A stretch of 37,886 nucleotides of DNA, from NCBI GenBank assembly GCA_012841405.1, contig DUUT01000196.1, forward strand, positions 1 to 37,886, read 5' to 3'. Position 1 is the first letter of the stretch. Each line of letters starts with the position of its first letter. Of this stretch, positions 1 to 8,640 are shown one piece after another. Origin of the DNA: Chloroflexota bacterium (GTDB lineage: Bacteria; Chloroflexota; Anaerolineae; UBA1429). The notes under the pieces were generated by a model. That model was not told the origin of the DNA. It ran no database searches and saw only the letters and a list, made by a program, of their open reading frames with translations. A program made the translations under genes and the position numbers.

Positions 1-49
1 GAGAGCGCAACGTGGCCTCAGCCGCCGCTCAGAGAGAAGGAGGAAAACC

Positions 50-1261
50 ATGGCGGCGCGCGGCGGTTTACGGATCGGACGCTTGTTCGGGATCACCCTG
101 CAGATCGACTTTAGCTGGCTGTTCATCCTGGTGTTGGTGACCTGGAACCTGGCCTTTGTGTTCGGCCAGTTTCACCCCGAATGGGGCGCGGGCGTCCAGT
201 GGGGGCTGGCTCTGGTCGCGGCGCTGCTTTTCTTTGCCTCGGTGTTGGCCCACGAGCTGGCGCACTCTCTGGTAGCCAAGGCGCGGGGTGTGCCCGTACG
301 CAACATCACCCTGTTCCTCTTTGGCGGCGTGTCGAACATCCAGCGCGAGCCCGACACGCCCCAGCACGAGTTTGTTATGGCCATCGTGGGGCCCCTGACG
401 AGCCTGGTGGTGGGCGGGCTGCTGTTGGTCTTGGCGGGGGTGCTGGCCGGCCCGATCGCGGCGGCGCCCACGGACCCGGGCAACGTCATCGGCCAGCTCT
501 CGCCGATCACCACCATGGTCTATTGGCTCGGCTCGATCAACGTCGTGCTGGGCCTCTTTAACCTCACCCCAGCATTCCCCCTCGATGGTGGCCGCGTGCT
601 GCGCTCGATCCTGTGGGCGGCTACCGACAACCTGCGCCGTGCCACGCGGTGGGCGAGCTGGATCAGCCAGGGGATCGCCTGGCTCATGATCGTGGCGGGC
701 ATCGCCATGGTGTTTGGCGTCACCATCCCATTCTTTGGCACCGGGTTGGTGGGCGGGCTGTGGCTGGCCTTCATTGGATGGTTCCTGAGCAACGCGGCCA
801 GCCAGAGCTACCGCCAGGTGGTGATCAACGACATGCTCGACGACGTCCCCGTGGCGCAGATCATGCGCCGTGATCCGCCGGTGTGCTCTGCCGATGTGGT
901 CGTCAGCACCATGGTCCAAGAGTGCATCATGGGCACCGATGACTATGGGTTTCCGGTGGTCGATGCGGCCGGCACTCTCGTGGGCATGGTCACGCTGCAG
1001 GACGTGCGCGGCGTCGCACGCCGCGAGTGGGAGACCACGCCGGTGCGGCAGATCATGACGCCCATGGACAAGCTCATCATCGTGCACTCGGGAGAGGATG
1101 CCTCCGAGGCACTCAACCAGCTCCTGCAGCGCGACATCCGCCAGCTCCCCGTCATGGACGACGGGCACCTGGTGGGGATGGTGCGGCGCCGCGACATCAT
1201 CCGTTGGCTGCAGCTCGCACCCGGGGAGCGGGGGCGCGAGGGCGAGTGGCGGGAGGACTGA
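50..1261 (+). CDS. M50 (site-2 type) membrane zinc protease with paired CBS domains
   Basis: Likely an intramembrane metalloprotease that cleaves membrane-embedded substrates, with a nucleotide-sensing tail. The 403-residue protein has several hydrophobic segments in its first ~260 residues. The zinc motif HELAH is at residues 68-72 and the second motif, PLDGG with its metal-ligand Asp, is near 177-181. Two CBS repeats follow from about 265 to 390; each contains a VGMV-type strand. This is the usual architecture of the Rip/SpoIVFB-like branch with C-terminal CBS domains, which in known relatives bind adenine nucleotides. The ATG is preceded by a strong AAGGAGG at 38-44. Dodecin follows after about 30 bp and is probably cotranscribed. 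The substrate cannot be deduced. Confidence 0.9.
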   Translation: MAARGGLRIGRLFGITLQIDFSWLFILVLVTWNLAFVFGQFHPEWGAGVQWGLALVAALLFFASVLAHELAHSLVAKARGVPVRNITLFLFGGVSNIQREPDTPQHEFVMAIVGPLTSLVVGGLLLVLAGVLAGPIAAAPTDPGNVIGQLSPITTMVYWLGSINVVLGLFNLTPAFPLDGGRVLRSILWAATDNLRRATRWASWISQGIAWLMIVAGIAMVFGVTIPFFGTGLVGGLWLAFIGWFLSNAASQSYRQVVINDMLDDVPVAQIMRRDPPVCSADVVVSTMVQECIMGTDDYGFPVVDAAGTLVGMVTLQDVRGVARREWETTPVRQIMTPMDKLIIVHSGEDASEALNQLLQRDIRQLPVMDDGHLVGMVRRRDIIRWLQLAPGERGREGEWRED

Positions 1262-1291
1262 GCGCCAAAGGTACTGGGGAGGAATGGAGCC

Positions 1292-1513
1292 ATGGCCGTC
1301 GTCAAGGTGATCGAGATCCTGGCCGAGTCGGAGGTGAGCTGGGAGGATGCCGCCCAGCAGGCACTCACCGAGGTGGCGCGCACGGTGCGCAACATCAAGA
1401 GGATCTATGTCCAGGATTTCCAGGCCATCGTGGAGAACAACCGTATCGTGCGCTATCGGGTGAATGCCAAGGTGTCCTTCCTCGTCGAGTCGCGCCGCGG
1501 CCTCGAGGCCTAG
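1292..1513 (+). CDS. Dodecin family flavin-binding protein
   Basis: A 73-residue protein matching dodecins in length and pattern: an N-terminal strand VKVIEILAES, a helix with SWEDAAQQAL, then the strands with IKRIYVQDF and YRVNAKVSFLVE. Dodecins form hollow dodecamers that bind flavins or CoA and are thought to buffer free flavin. The conserved Trp of the flavin-stacking site is visible (residue 21). The start is ATG with GGGGAGGAATG upstream. The gene lies 30 bp after the M50 protease gene and probably belongs to the same transcript. Its TAG stop (1511-1513) is part of the CTAG that borders a MITE-like element. Confidence 0.9.
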   Translation: MAVVKVIEILAESEVSWEDAAQQALTEVARTVRNIKRIYVQDFQAIVENNRIVRYRVNAKVSFLVESRRGLEA

Positions 1514-1645
1514 GTAGTGTTTGAAAAGAGAGGGCCACAGCGCCGTTCTGAGCGTGGCGAGAAACCCTGGCGGTGGGCGTCAAGGCCGCTCACTTGCGCT
1601 CGGGGCGACATCGTTGCGGCGTCGGGTGCGCTGTTGAAACACGAC
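1514..1645 (+). mobile_element. MITE-like element, copy A
   Basis: A 132-bp element bounded by CTAG at 1510-1513 and again at 1646-1649. Its ends form imperfect terminal inverted repeats: the left end GTAGTGTTTGAAAAG matches the reverse complement of the right end (GTCGTGTTTCAACAG) at most positions. Three similar copies lie at 12135, 13839 and 15498 in the same orientation. It has no transposase gene, so it would need one in trans. The left CTAG contains the dodecin stop codon. Boundaries could be shifted inward by 2 bp if the duplicated target is TA instead of CTAG. Confidence 0.8.
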
Positions 1646-1785
1646 CTAGGCGACAAGGCGCAGGCGCGCCTGGAGGCGGGGGCGTTCGTGGCAAGATCGG
1701 GCTACGTGTCGTCGAGTCGTGATCCAGCGTGCGGGGCACTGTCGTGTCGGCACGCGGGTGGGACAGCCCCGCGGAGCGGAGGCGC

Positions 1786-2991
1786 ATGGAGCTAGCAGAG
1801 TACCGTGAGCTGCGACGTGCGGAGGCGACCAAGATCGTGCTCCTCGTGATGGACGGGTTGGGCGGCTTGCCGCGCGAGACCGATGGTCTGACCGAGCTCG
1901 AGGCGGCCCACACCCCCAACCTCGATCGCCTCGCCGCTGAGGGGATCTGTGGCCTCCACGAACCGGTCGCGCCGGGTGTTACCCCCGGGAGTGGGCCCTC
2001 GCACCTGGCGCTGTTTGGCTACGATCCCCTCACCTACCGGGTAGGGCGCGGGGCGCTGTCGGCGATGGGGATTGGCTTTGATCTGGGGCCCCACGACGTG
2101 GCGGCGCGGGGGAACTATGCGACCGTCGACGCGGATGGCCGGGTGACCGATCGGCGAGCGGGGCGCATCAGCACCGCCCTGAACCGCGAGTTGTGCGCTA
2201 GGCTACGCGCCATCGAGCTGCCGGACGCCGAGGTCATGGTGGAGACGGTAGCGGAGCACCGCTTTCTGCTCGTCCTGCGGGGCGAGGGGCTGTCCGAGGC
2301 GATCAGCGACACCGACCCGCAGAGCGTCGGGGAGTACCCCCTCGAGCCGCGCGCCACCGATCCTGCCGCGGACAGGACGGCGCGCCTCGTGGCCGCGTTC
2401 GTGGCGCAGGCACGCGAGGTGCTGGCGGATCAGCCGGCGGCCAACATGGTGCTGCTGCGTGGCTTTGCGCGGCGGCCCGCGTGGCCATCGATGGAAGAGG
2501 CCTTTGGGCTGCGTGGGGCGGCCATCGCGGCCTATCCCATGTATCGCGGCCTGGCGCGGCTCCTGGGGATGGATGCTCTGGAGGTGGAGGATTCGCTCCC
2601 CGCCGCGGTCGAGGTGCTGGAGCGCCACTGGGCGGCGTACGACTTTTTCTACCTCCACGCCAAGCATACGGACAGCGAAGGGGAGGATGGCGATTTCGAG
2701 GGCAAGGTAGCCGAGATCGAGCGCGTCGACGGCGTGGTGCCCCGCATCATGCAGCTCGCGCCGGACGTCATCATTGTGACGGGCGACCACTCGACGCCCG
2801 CGGTGCTGCGCAGCCATAGCTGGCATCCGGTGCCGGTGCTGATACGCTCACCGTACTGCCGTCGCGATCGCGTCGAGCGCTTTGGGGAGCGCGCCTGCAT
2901 GGCGGGGGGGCTGGGGCCAAGGATCCCCGCGACGGCCCTGATACCCATCGCCGTCGCGAGCGCGCTGCGCCTGGAAAAGTATGGGGCTTGA
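1786..2991 (+). CDS. apgM: Cofactor-independent phosphoglycerate mutase, archaeal (ApgM) type
   Basis: Interconverts 3- and 2-phosphoglycerate in glycolysis and gluconeogenesis, using a metal centre and a phosphoserine. The 401-residue protein is the length expected for ApgM. Alkaline-phosphatase-fold metal motifs are visible: VMDGLGG with Asp23, TPGSGPSHLALFGYDPL with the probable catalytic Ser69, the LHAKHTDSEGEDGD segment near 288-300, and VTGDHSTP near 328. An earlier in-frame ATG exists at 1729, but the ATG at 1786 has GGAGG at 1778-1782 and gives the family N-terminus. The ApgM form is typical of archaea and some bacteria such as Chloroflexota, which helped the taxonomic guess. Confidence 0.9.
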   Translation: MELAEYRELRRAEATKIVLLVMDGLGGLPRETDGLTELEAAHTPNLDRLAAEGICGLHEPVAPGVTPGSGPSHLALFGYDPLTYRVGRGALSAMGIGFDLGPHDVAARGNYATVDADGRVTDRRAGRISTALNRELCARLRAIELPDAEVMVETVAEHRFLLVLRGEGLSEAISDTDPQSVGEYPLEPRATDPAADRTARLVAAFVAQAREVLADQPAANMVLLRGFARRPAWPSMEEAFGLRGAAIAAYPMYRGLARLLGMDALEVEDSLPAAVEVLERHWAAYDFFYLHAKHTDSEGEDGDFEGKVAEIERVDGVVPRIMQLAPDVIIVTGDHSTPAVLRSHSWHPVPVLIRSPYCRRDRVERFGERACMAGGLGPRIPATALIPIAVASALRLEKYGA

Positions 2992-3028
2992 ACGCAGGCC
3001 CCCTCGTCCATCGGTAGGGAGGTACGTG

Positions 3029-3433
3029 ATGAATTTCGACGAGTTTATCGGCCAGGTACAGAGTCGGGGCCGTATGGCGTCGCAGGATGAGGCGCTCAAG
3101 GCGACGCGCGCCACCCTCGGGGTTCTGGGGCAGCGGCTGGCAGGAGGCGAGGCGAGCGACCTTGCCGCACAGCTTCCCGAAGAGATTGCTAGGTTCTTGC
3201 ATAGCGATGGGGGCACCGGAGAGCGGTTCGACCTGGACGAGTTCTTTCGGCGGGTGAGCGAGCGCGAGGGCGTCGACCTGCCGGTGTCCGTGCATCATGC
3301 TCGGGCGGTCATCTCGGTGCTGCAGGAGGCCGTCTCGCGCGGCGAGATGCAGGATGTGCGGGCGCAGTTACCAGAGGATTTCGCTCCCCTCTTTGAGGCC
3401 GGGAGCGAAGGGGAAATGACGCGCAACCGCTGA
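3029..3433 (+). CDS. DUF2267 family protein
   Basis: A 134-residue soluble, acidic, mainly helical protein. It has two similar halves: MNFDEFIGQVQSR with a following LGVLGQRLAGGEASDLAAQLPEE segment, and FDLDEFFRRVSER followed by ISVLQEAVSRGEMQDVRAQLPEDF. This duplicated helix-bundle pattern is characteristic of DUF2267, a family of unknown biochemical role often found beside stress genes. The start ATG follows GGGAGGTACGTG. The gene lies 37 bp downstream of apgM and 46 bp upstream of the trypsin-like protease gene, so a shared transcript is possible. Confidence 0.85.
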   Translation: MNFDEFIGQVQSRGRMASQDEALKATRATLGVLGQRLAGGEASDLAAQLPEEIARFLHSDGGTGERFDLDEFFRRVSEREGVDLPVSVHHARAVISVLQEAVSRGEMQDVRAQLPEDFAPLFEAGSEGEMTRNR

Positions 3434-3479
3434 CCAGCGCTTTGCACTGGTGCAGCCTAGGGGAATCACGGAGGATGCG

Positions 3480-4736
3480 ATGCGTAACCGGCAGTGGGCG
3501 ATCCTCGCGGCGATTGGCTGTTTGGCTCTGGTCGTATTTGTTGTGGTGGCGCTTCCGCTGGTGTTCTTCCTGCCAGGGTGGCTCCGCGCCGAGGTCCGCG
3601 AGGATGCCGGCACGGCTCAGGCCACGGTGGCGCCGGAGGTGATTGAGACACAGCAAGCGGTGCCGACGTTTACGCCGTCTGTCACCATGCAGCAGCAGCA
3701 GTCCCCCGAGGGGCGGACAGTGCAGGCGCTTCTGGGGCTGCAGCAGGGCACGGACCTCACCCGGCTCTACGAGCAGCTCAGTCCCGGCGTGGTGAGCATT
3801 CAGGTCTTTGCGCGGCGTGCGGGGCAGGTTGGCGAAGGCGCTGGATCGGGGTTTATCATCGATGAGCAGGGGCATATCGTCACGAACAACCACGTTGTCG
3901 CTGGGGCGCAACAGGTGACGGTGATCTATTTCAACGGCATCGAGGCCCGCGCCGAGATCGTGGGCACGGACGATGACAGCGATCTGGCGGTGATCCGGGT
4001 GGATCCCACGACCTTTCCCGAGGGCGTCGGGGTGCTACCCCTGGGTGATTCGGGGCAGGTGGTCCCCGGCGAGTGGGTGGTGGCCATCGGTAATCCCTTT
4101 GGGCTCGGCGGCAGCCTCACCTTGGGGATTGTGAGCGCTACGGGGAGGCTTATCCCCTCGGGGGCGACATCGTTCGCCATCCCACAGGCCATCCAGACCG
4201 ATGCGGCGATCAACCCCGGGAACTCGGGAGGGCCGCTGCTCAACCTCGACGGGGAGGTGATCGGCGTCAACGCCCAAATCGCCACGGGTGGCGGCGGCGT
4301 CAACTCGGGCGTTGGCTTTGCCATCCCCGCGAACGTCGTGCGGCTCGTCGTGCCGTCCCTCATCGCGACGGGCAGCTATCAATGGCCGTGGATGGGCGTC
4401 GAGGGCACAAGCGTGAATCTGCTGATCCAGGACGCGAACGATCTCGAGACGCAGCAGGGCGCCTACATCGATCGCGTGGTCCCGGGAAGCCCCGCCGCAC
4501 AGGCGCAGTTGCAGGGCTCGAGGGGGCAGACGTCGGTTGGCGGCATCACCGTCCCGACGGGGGGTGACGTGATCATCGAGGCGAACGGAACCCAGATCCG
4601 CGACTTTGCGGACCTGCTGGTGGTTACTGCCTTTCGTAACGTGGGGGATCAGCTGGAACTCACCATCCTCCGCGACGGGCAAGAGATCACCGAGACGGTG
4701 ACCCTCGCCCCACGGGCCGAGCGCATCCCACAGTAG
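3480..4736 (+). CDS. Membrane-anchored trypsin-like serine protease with PDZ domain (S1C, HtrA/Deg family)
   Basis: Extracytoplasmic quality-control protease of the HtrA/Deg type. The 418-residue protein begins with a short basic stretch and one membrane segment (about 7-33), then a low-complexity Gln/Thr-rich linker. The protease domain carries His138 in TNNHVV, Asp168 in DDSDLAV and Ser249 in NPGNSGGPLL, an intact triad. A single PDZ domain follows from about 310 to the end. An in-frame ATG lies 30 bp upstream at 3450, but the ATG at 3480 has GGAGG at 3470-3474 and gives a normal membrane anchor. No lipobox is present. Confidence 0.93.
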   Translation: MRNRQWAILAAIGCLALVVFVVVALPLVFFLPGWLRAEVREDAGTAQATVAPEVIETQQAVPTFTPSVTMQQQQSPEGRTVQALLGLQQGTDLTRLYEQLSPGVVSIQVFARRAGQVGEGAGSGFIIDEQGHIVTNNHVVAGAQQVTVIYFNGIEARAEIVGTDDDSDLAVIRVDPTTFPEGVGVLPLGDSGQVVPGEWVVAIGNPFGLGGSLTLGIVSATGRLIPSGATSFAIPQAIQTDAAINPGNSGGPLLNLDGEVIGVNAQIATGGGGVNSGVGFAIPANVVRLVVPSLIATGSYQWPWMGVEGTSVNLLIQDANDLETQQGAYIDRVVPGSPAAQAQLQGSRGQTSVGGITVPTGGDVIIEANGTQIRDFADLLVVTAFRNVGDQLELTILRDGQEITETVTLAPRAERIPQ

Positions 4737-4771
4737 GCTATGGGGAGCAGGAGCGAGAGCCGAGGCCGAGC

Positions 4772-6520
4772 ATGGAACGAACGCGCACCATCAGTAATGC
4801 CGACATTGCGCGCATGCTGTATGCGTACGCCGATCTCCTCGAGATCGAGGGCGCCAACGCCTACCGCGTGCGCGCCTACCGCAATGCTTCCAGCACAATC
4901 GCCGTCATGTCGCGTGACGTGGCCGAGATGGTGCACCAGGGCGAGGACCTGACCGAGATCTGGGGCATCGGTGAGGCGCTGGCAGAAAAGCTCCAAGAGA
5001 TCGTCACCACCGGCCGGCTACAGGTGCTGGACGAACTCGAGCACAAGCTCGGCCCGGGCATCGCCACCCTGCTCAAGGTAAGGGGCTTGGGACCCAAGCG
5101 GGTGAACATCCTCTACCAGCAACTCGGCATCACCTCACTGGACAAGCTCGAGGAGGCGGCACAGATGGGCCGCATCCGCGAGCTCCGGGGTTTCGGCGAA
5201 CAGACCGAACGCACCATCCTGGAGGACATTGAGCGGGTGCGGCGCGAGAGCCAGCGCGTCCTGTGGGCGGTTGCGGACCAGGCCGTGGGGCCCCTCATCG
5301 CCTACCTGCGTGAGGACCCCAACGTCGAGATCGTGTCCGCGGCGGGGAGCTACCGCCGCGGACAGGAGACCGTCGGTGACCTGGACGTCGTCGCCGCGAG
5401 CGACGTCGGAGGGCAGGTCATCCGCCGGTACCTGCAGTATGGTGAGGTTGAGGAGGTGCTCTCCGAAGGGGAGACGCGCTCCAGCGTGCGCCTGCGCTCC
5501 GGGCTGCAGGTCGATCTGCGCGTCGTGCCGCGCGAGAGCTATGGCGCGGCGCTGCAATACCTGACGGGCTCCAAGGAGCATGGCGTCGCCCTCCGTGGGC
5601 GCGCCCAACGCCAGGGGCTCAAGGTGAACGAGTACGGCGTGTTCCGTGGGGAGGAGCGCATCGCCGGTGAGACCGAAGAAGGCATCTACGAGGCGCTCGG
5701 ACTCGTCATGATCCCGCCGGAACTGCGCGAGAACCGCGGCGAGATCGACGCCGCCGATCGGGAGCGCCATGGGCGCGAGGGGGCGCTGCCCCACCTCCTT
5801 ACGCTGGACGCCATGCGCGGCGACCTGCAGGCACACACCGATGCCAGCGACGGCGCTTCGACGCTCGAGGAGATGGCGCGCGCCGCTCAGGAGCGGGGCT
5901 ATGCCTACCTGGCCATCACCGATCACTCGCGCCACATCGGCGTAACGAACGGGCTGGATCCCGAGCGCCTGGCGCGGCAGGTCGAGGCGATTGACCGGCT
6001 GAACGAGGTGCTGGAGGGGATCATGCTGCTCAAGGGGAGCGAGGTCGACATCCGTGAGGATGGGACCCTCGCCCTGCCCGATGACACTCTCGAGCTCCTC
6101 GATGTCGTCATCATCGCCGTGCACTCGCATTTCGACCTCTCGCGGGAGGCACAGACGGAGCGCATCCTGCGGGCCATGGATAACCCGCGCGCGCACATCC
6201 TGGGGCACCCCACGGGCCGCGTCATCGGCGAGCGCCCACCCTACGACGTGGACGTGCCCAGGCTGATCGAGGCCGCCCGAGAGCGGGGCGTCATCCTGGA
6301 AATCAACGCGCAACCGCAGCGGTTGGACCTGGACGACGTCTATGCCAAGGCGGCCAAGGATGCGGGGGTGCTGATGGCCGTCTCGACGGACGCCCACCAT
6401 GCCACGCAGCTCGGCGCTATGCGGTTCGGGGTGATGCAGGCGCGACGTGGGTGGCTGGAAGCACGAGACGTGGTCAACACGCGACCGTTGGAGGAGCTGC
6501 GCGCCCTCCTCAGGCGCTAG
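4772..6520 (+). CDS. polX: DNA polymerase X family protein with C-terminal PHP nuclease domain
   Basis: Gap-filling repair polymerase with a 3'-5' exonuclease/AP-endonuclease PHP domain. The 582-residue length is standard for bacterial PolX. Helix-hairpin-helix DNA-binding segments lie in the first ~150 residues (WGIGEALAEKL, VRGLGPKRVNIL, LRGFGEQTERTIL). The nucleotidyltransferase motif AAGSYRRG precedes the metal ligands Asp203 and Asp205 (GDLDVV); the third, Asp248, is in LQVDLRV. The PHP domain starts near 350 with GDLQAHTDASDG and includes ITDHSRH and STDAHH. All catalytic carboxylates of the polymerase appear intact. The ATG is preceded by GAGCCGAGGCCGAGC, a weak ribosome site, 35 bp after the protease gene. 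Confidence 0.95.
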   Translation: MERTRTISNADIARMLYAYADLLEIEGANAYRVRAYRNASSTIAVMSRDVAEMVHQGEDLTEIWGIGEALAEKLQEIVTTGRLQVLDELEHKLGPGIATLLKVRGLGPKRVNILYQQLGITSLDKLEEAAQMGRIRELRGFGEQTERTILEDIERVRRESQRVLWAVADQAVGPLIAYLREDPNVEIVSAAGSYRRGQETVGDLDVVAASDVGGQVIRRYLQYGEVEEVLSEGETRSSVRLRSGLQVDLRVVPRESYGAALQYLTGSKEHGVALRGRAQRQGLKVNEYGVFRGEERIAGETEEGIYEALGLVMIPPELRENRGEIDAADRERHGREGALPHLLTLDAMRGDLQAHTDASDGASTLEEMARAAQERGYAYLAITDHSRHIGVTNGLDPERLARQVEAIDRLNEVLEGIMLLKGSEVDIREDGTLALPDDTLELLDVVIIAVHSHFDLSREAQTERILRAMDNPRAHILGHPTGRVIGERPPYDVDVPRLIEAARERGVILEINAQPQRLDLDDVYAKAAKDAGVLMAVSTDAHHATQLGAMRFGVMQARRGWLEARDVVNTRPLEELRALLRR

Positions 6521-6590
6521 CGAGCGGGGGGGGGAGCGATCCGCCGGTACGCCAGCGGCGCGACCGCCGAGTGAACGCGAGGTGAAAGCG

Positions 6591-7274
6591 ATGTTCAATC
6601 CGTTATTCCGCGATCGCAGCGAAGCGGGTCGCGTACTGGCCGAGCGGCTCTCCGACTATGAGGGGCGCGATGACCTGCTGGTGTTGGGGCTACCCCGCGG
6701 CGGCCTGCCGGTCGCCTATGAGGTGGCCCGGGCACTCCACGCCGCGCTGGATGTCTTTGTCGTGCGCAAACTGGGGGTGCCTGGTCAAGAGGAGCTGGCC
6801 ATGGGCGCCATCGCCTCCGGCGGCATCCGCGTGCTCAACGAGGATGTGGTGCGTATGCTGGGCATCTCGCAAAAGACGATCGAGCGTGTGGCCGCCGCGG
6901 AGGAGCAAGAGCTGGAGCGCCGCGAGCGGGCCTATCGCGGCGACCTGCCGCCGGTGGCCATCGAGGGGCGGCATGTGATCCTCGTCGATGACGGCTTGGC
7001 GACGGGCGCCACCATGCGCGCCGCCATCGCTGCGGCGCGCCAGAAAGCGCCGTCGGGGGTCACGGTGGCGGTGCCCGCGGCGTCCTCCGAGGCTTGCGCC
7101 GCACTGGCCCGGGAGGTCGATGCCATCGTCTGCGCGGCGACGCCCGAGCCCTTTGTAGCCATCGGCATCTGGTACGCAGACTTTCGACAGATCTCGGATG
7201 CCGAGGTGCGCGCGTTGCTGGCCGCCGCCGAGGGCTGGCTCACGTCGCAGCGGCAGGATGAGGGGGCCCGGTAA
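6591..7274 (+). CDS. Phosphoribosyltransferase family protein
   Basis: A 227-residue protein with the type I phosphoribosyltransferase fold. The PRPP-binding loop is VILVDDGLATGATMRAA, near residues 124-140, and the earlier LGLPRGGLPVAYEVA segment supplies the first loop. It resembles the uncharacterised predicted phosphoribosyltransferases often found fused to or beside a dienelactone-hydrolase-like protein, and such a hydrolase gene follows here after 11 bp. The substrate is unknown; it is not a recognisable Apt, Hpt or PyrE. The frame stays open upstream, but ATG 6591 has GAGGTGAAAGCG before it and matches the usual family start. Confidence 0.85.
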   Translation: MFNPLFRDRSEAGRVLAERLSDYEGRDDLLVLGLPRGGLPVAYEVARALHAALDVFVVRKLGVPGQEELAMGAIASGGIRVLNEDVVRMLGISQKTIERVAAAEEQELERRERAYRGDLPPVAIEGRHVILVDDGLATGATMRAAIAAARQKAPSGVTVAVPAASSEACAALAREVDAIVCAATPEPFVAIGIWYADFRQISDAEVRALLAAAEGWLTSQRQDEGAR

Positions 7275-7285
7275 AGGGGAGAGGT

Positions 7286-7957
7286 ATGGACCGTCCGGTA
7301 CGCGAAGAGGAAGGGACGCCGGTGCGAGTGTCGGCCGGCCCGGTAACGGTGGAGGGCAACCTGGCATTGCCCGCCGCCGCTCGGGGGATCGTGCTGTTCG
7401 CGCACGGCAGCGGGAGCAGCCGGTTCAGTCCGCGCAACCGCTATGTGGCGCGCATGCTCCAGGAGGGCGGCCTCGGCACGCTGCTCATCGACCTGCTCAC
7501 CGAGGAAGAGGAGCGCGTCGATATGCGCACGCGCGAGGTGCGCTTTGACATCCCCCTGTTGGCAGAGCGGTTGGTGGGCGCCATCGACTGGTTGCAGGAG
7601 TACGAGGCGACACGAGCGCTGCGCATCGGCCTGTTCGGCTCGAGCACGGGCGCGGCAGCGGCGCTCATGGCTGCGCCGCGGCGGCCTGATGCCATTGGGG
7701 CCATCGTGTCGCGGGGGGGCCGGCCCGATCTCGCCGGTGCCGCGCTGCAGGAGGTTCGGGCGCCGACGCTGCTCATCGTCGGCGGGCGCGATACGGTGGT
7801 CATCACGTTGAACACGCAGGCGTTGGAGCAGCTCACTGCCGAGAAACGGCTCGAGATCGTGCCGGGCGCCACCCACCTCTTTGAGGAGCCGGGCGCCCTG
7901 GAACAGGTCGCCGCGCTGGCGCGCGACTGGTTCCAGCAGCACCTGACACCATCCTGA
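7286..7957 (+). CDS. Alpha/beta hydrolase (dienelactone hydrolase-like)
   Basis: A 223-residue single-domain alpha/beta hydrolase. The nucleophile elbow is GSSTG with Ser120; the acid is probably Asp169 in VGGRDT and the base His197 in GATHLF, giving a full triad. The oxyanion-hole region is LFAHGSGSS near 38-45. The gene starts 11 bp after the phosphoribosyltransferase, with AAAGGGGAGAGGT upstream of ATG. Fusions and neighbours of these two families are common in bacteria, suggesting a linked but undefined role. The stop codon (7955-7957) lies inside the first unit of a 17-bp palindromic tandem repeat, so the last codons are formed by the repeat. Confidence 0.87.
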   Translation: MDRPVREEEGTPVRVSAGPVTVEGNLALPAAARGIVLFAHGSGSSRFSPRNRYVARMLQEGGLGTLLIDLLTEEEERVDMRTREVRFDIPLLAERLVGAIDWLQEYEATRALRIGLFGSSTGAAAALMAAPRRPDAIGAIVSRGGRPDLAGAALQEVRAPTLLIVGGRDTVVITLNTQALEQLTAEKRLEIVPGATHLFEEPGALEQVAALARDWFQQHLTPS

Positions 7958-8010
7958 GGATGGCACCATCCTCAGGATGGCACCATCCCAAGGATGGCAC
8001 CATCCTAAGG
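7947..8010. repeat. 17-bp palindromic tandem repeat over a gene end
   Basis: Three full units and one partial one: CACCATCCTGAGGATGG at 7947-7963, then near-identical units at 7964-7980 and 7981-7997, and a partial unit at 7998-8010. Each unit holds the near-perfect palindrome CCATCCT-N-AGGATGG, so the RNA could form serial hairpins, or adjacent units could pair. The TGA stop of the hydrolase is in unit 1. The differences between units (CTGAGG, CTCAGG, CCAAGG, CTAAGG) fall in and beside the palindrome centre. There is no U-tract, so this is not a standard intrinsic terminator. Confidence 0.9.
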
Positions 8011-8170
8011 CGCGCCCGGGAGGGGCAGGCGAGGCCGCCCATCGATCGGGACGATGAGTGACGGTGGTACGCGCACCATGGCTGGGCGCGGTACTGGACG
8101 CACGAGGGAGGGGTGGCGCTCGTAGCGCTGAGGAGAGGCGTGCCCTCTGGCGCGCCAGATGGGAGGACAC

Positions 8171-8593
8171 ATGCCGACGGATAGCGTCGCCGTAGTGGAC
8201 GGGTCCAACATCGCCTATACCGAGCTATCGGCCAACGGCGATCCCAAGGTTTCGAACATTGTCGCCGTCTGTCGTGATCTCAGGGATCGTGGCTACCGGC
8301 CGGTGGTCATTGTCGACGCGTCTCTGCGGCACGAGATCGATGATCCCGACCAGCTCGAGGCGCTGCTGGACGACCAGGATGTACGCCAGGCACCAGCCGG
8401 GACACAAGCGGACTATTTTGTGCTGGAGGTGGCGGACGAGCTGGGGGCGCTGGTGATCTCGAACGACGGATTTGACGAGTACCGCGAGCAGTACCCGTGG
8501 ATCGATGAGCGGCGCGTCCCCCTGATGATTGTGGGCGGGGAGGTGATGCTGCACGAGCCCAGCCTGCGACAGAACCGCCAACGGGCGGACTAG
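8171..8593 (+). CDS. NYN/PIN-like ribonuclease domain protein (Zc3h12a-like)
   Basis: A 140-residue protein made almost wholly of an NYN-type nuclease domain. Acidic metal-site candidates are Asp10 in VVDGSNIAY, Asp50 in VIVDASL, Asp81 in TQADYFVLEVA and Asp99 in ISNDGFDEY. This order matches the Zc3h12a-like branch of PIN-fold ribonucleases. The ATG at 8171 has GGGAGGAC at 8161-8168; an upstream ATG at 8159 overlaps that ribosome site and is unlikely. It stands alone between a repeat-containing spacer (7958-8170) and the lipid-kinase gene. No antitoxin partner is seen. Confidence 0.8.
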   Translation: MPTDSVAVVDGSNIAYTELSANGDPKVSNIVAVCRDLRDRGYRPVVIVDASLRHEIDDPDQLEALLDDQDVRQAPAGTQADYFVLEVADELGALVISNDGFDEYREQYPWIDERRVPLMIVGGEVMLHEPSLRQNRQRAD

Positions 8594-8640
8594 GGCTGAC
8601 CCGGCGCAGCGGCCCCGCGGCAGGTAGCGACGAGGTAACC

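Noticed and set aside
68-1168. Long open frame on the reverse strand across the M50 protease gene
   Set aside because: It has no recognisable domain and is His/Asp/Arg-rich, as expected of the antisense of GC-rich coding DNA. The forward frame has clear motifs and a ribosome site.
7947-8010. CRISPR-like array
   Set aside because: Units are directly adjacent with no unique spacers and no cas genes; it is a tandem repeat. The same applies to 16535-16598.
6932-8170. Long reverse-strand frame across the phosphoribosyltransferase, hydrolase and repeat
   Set aside because: Its composition is that of antisense sequence, it covers two well-supported forward genes, and it lacks a family match.
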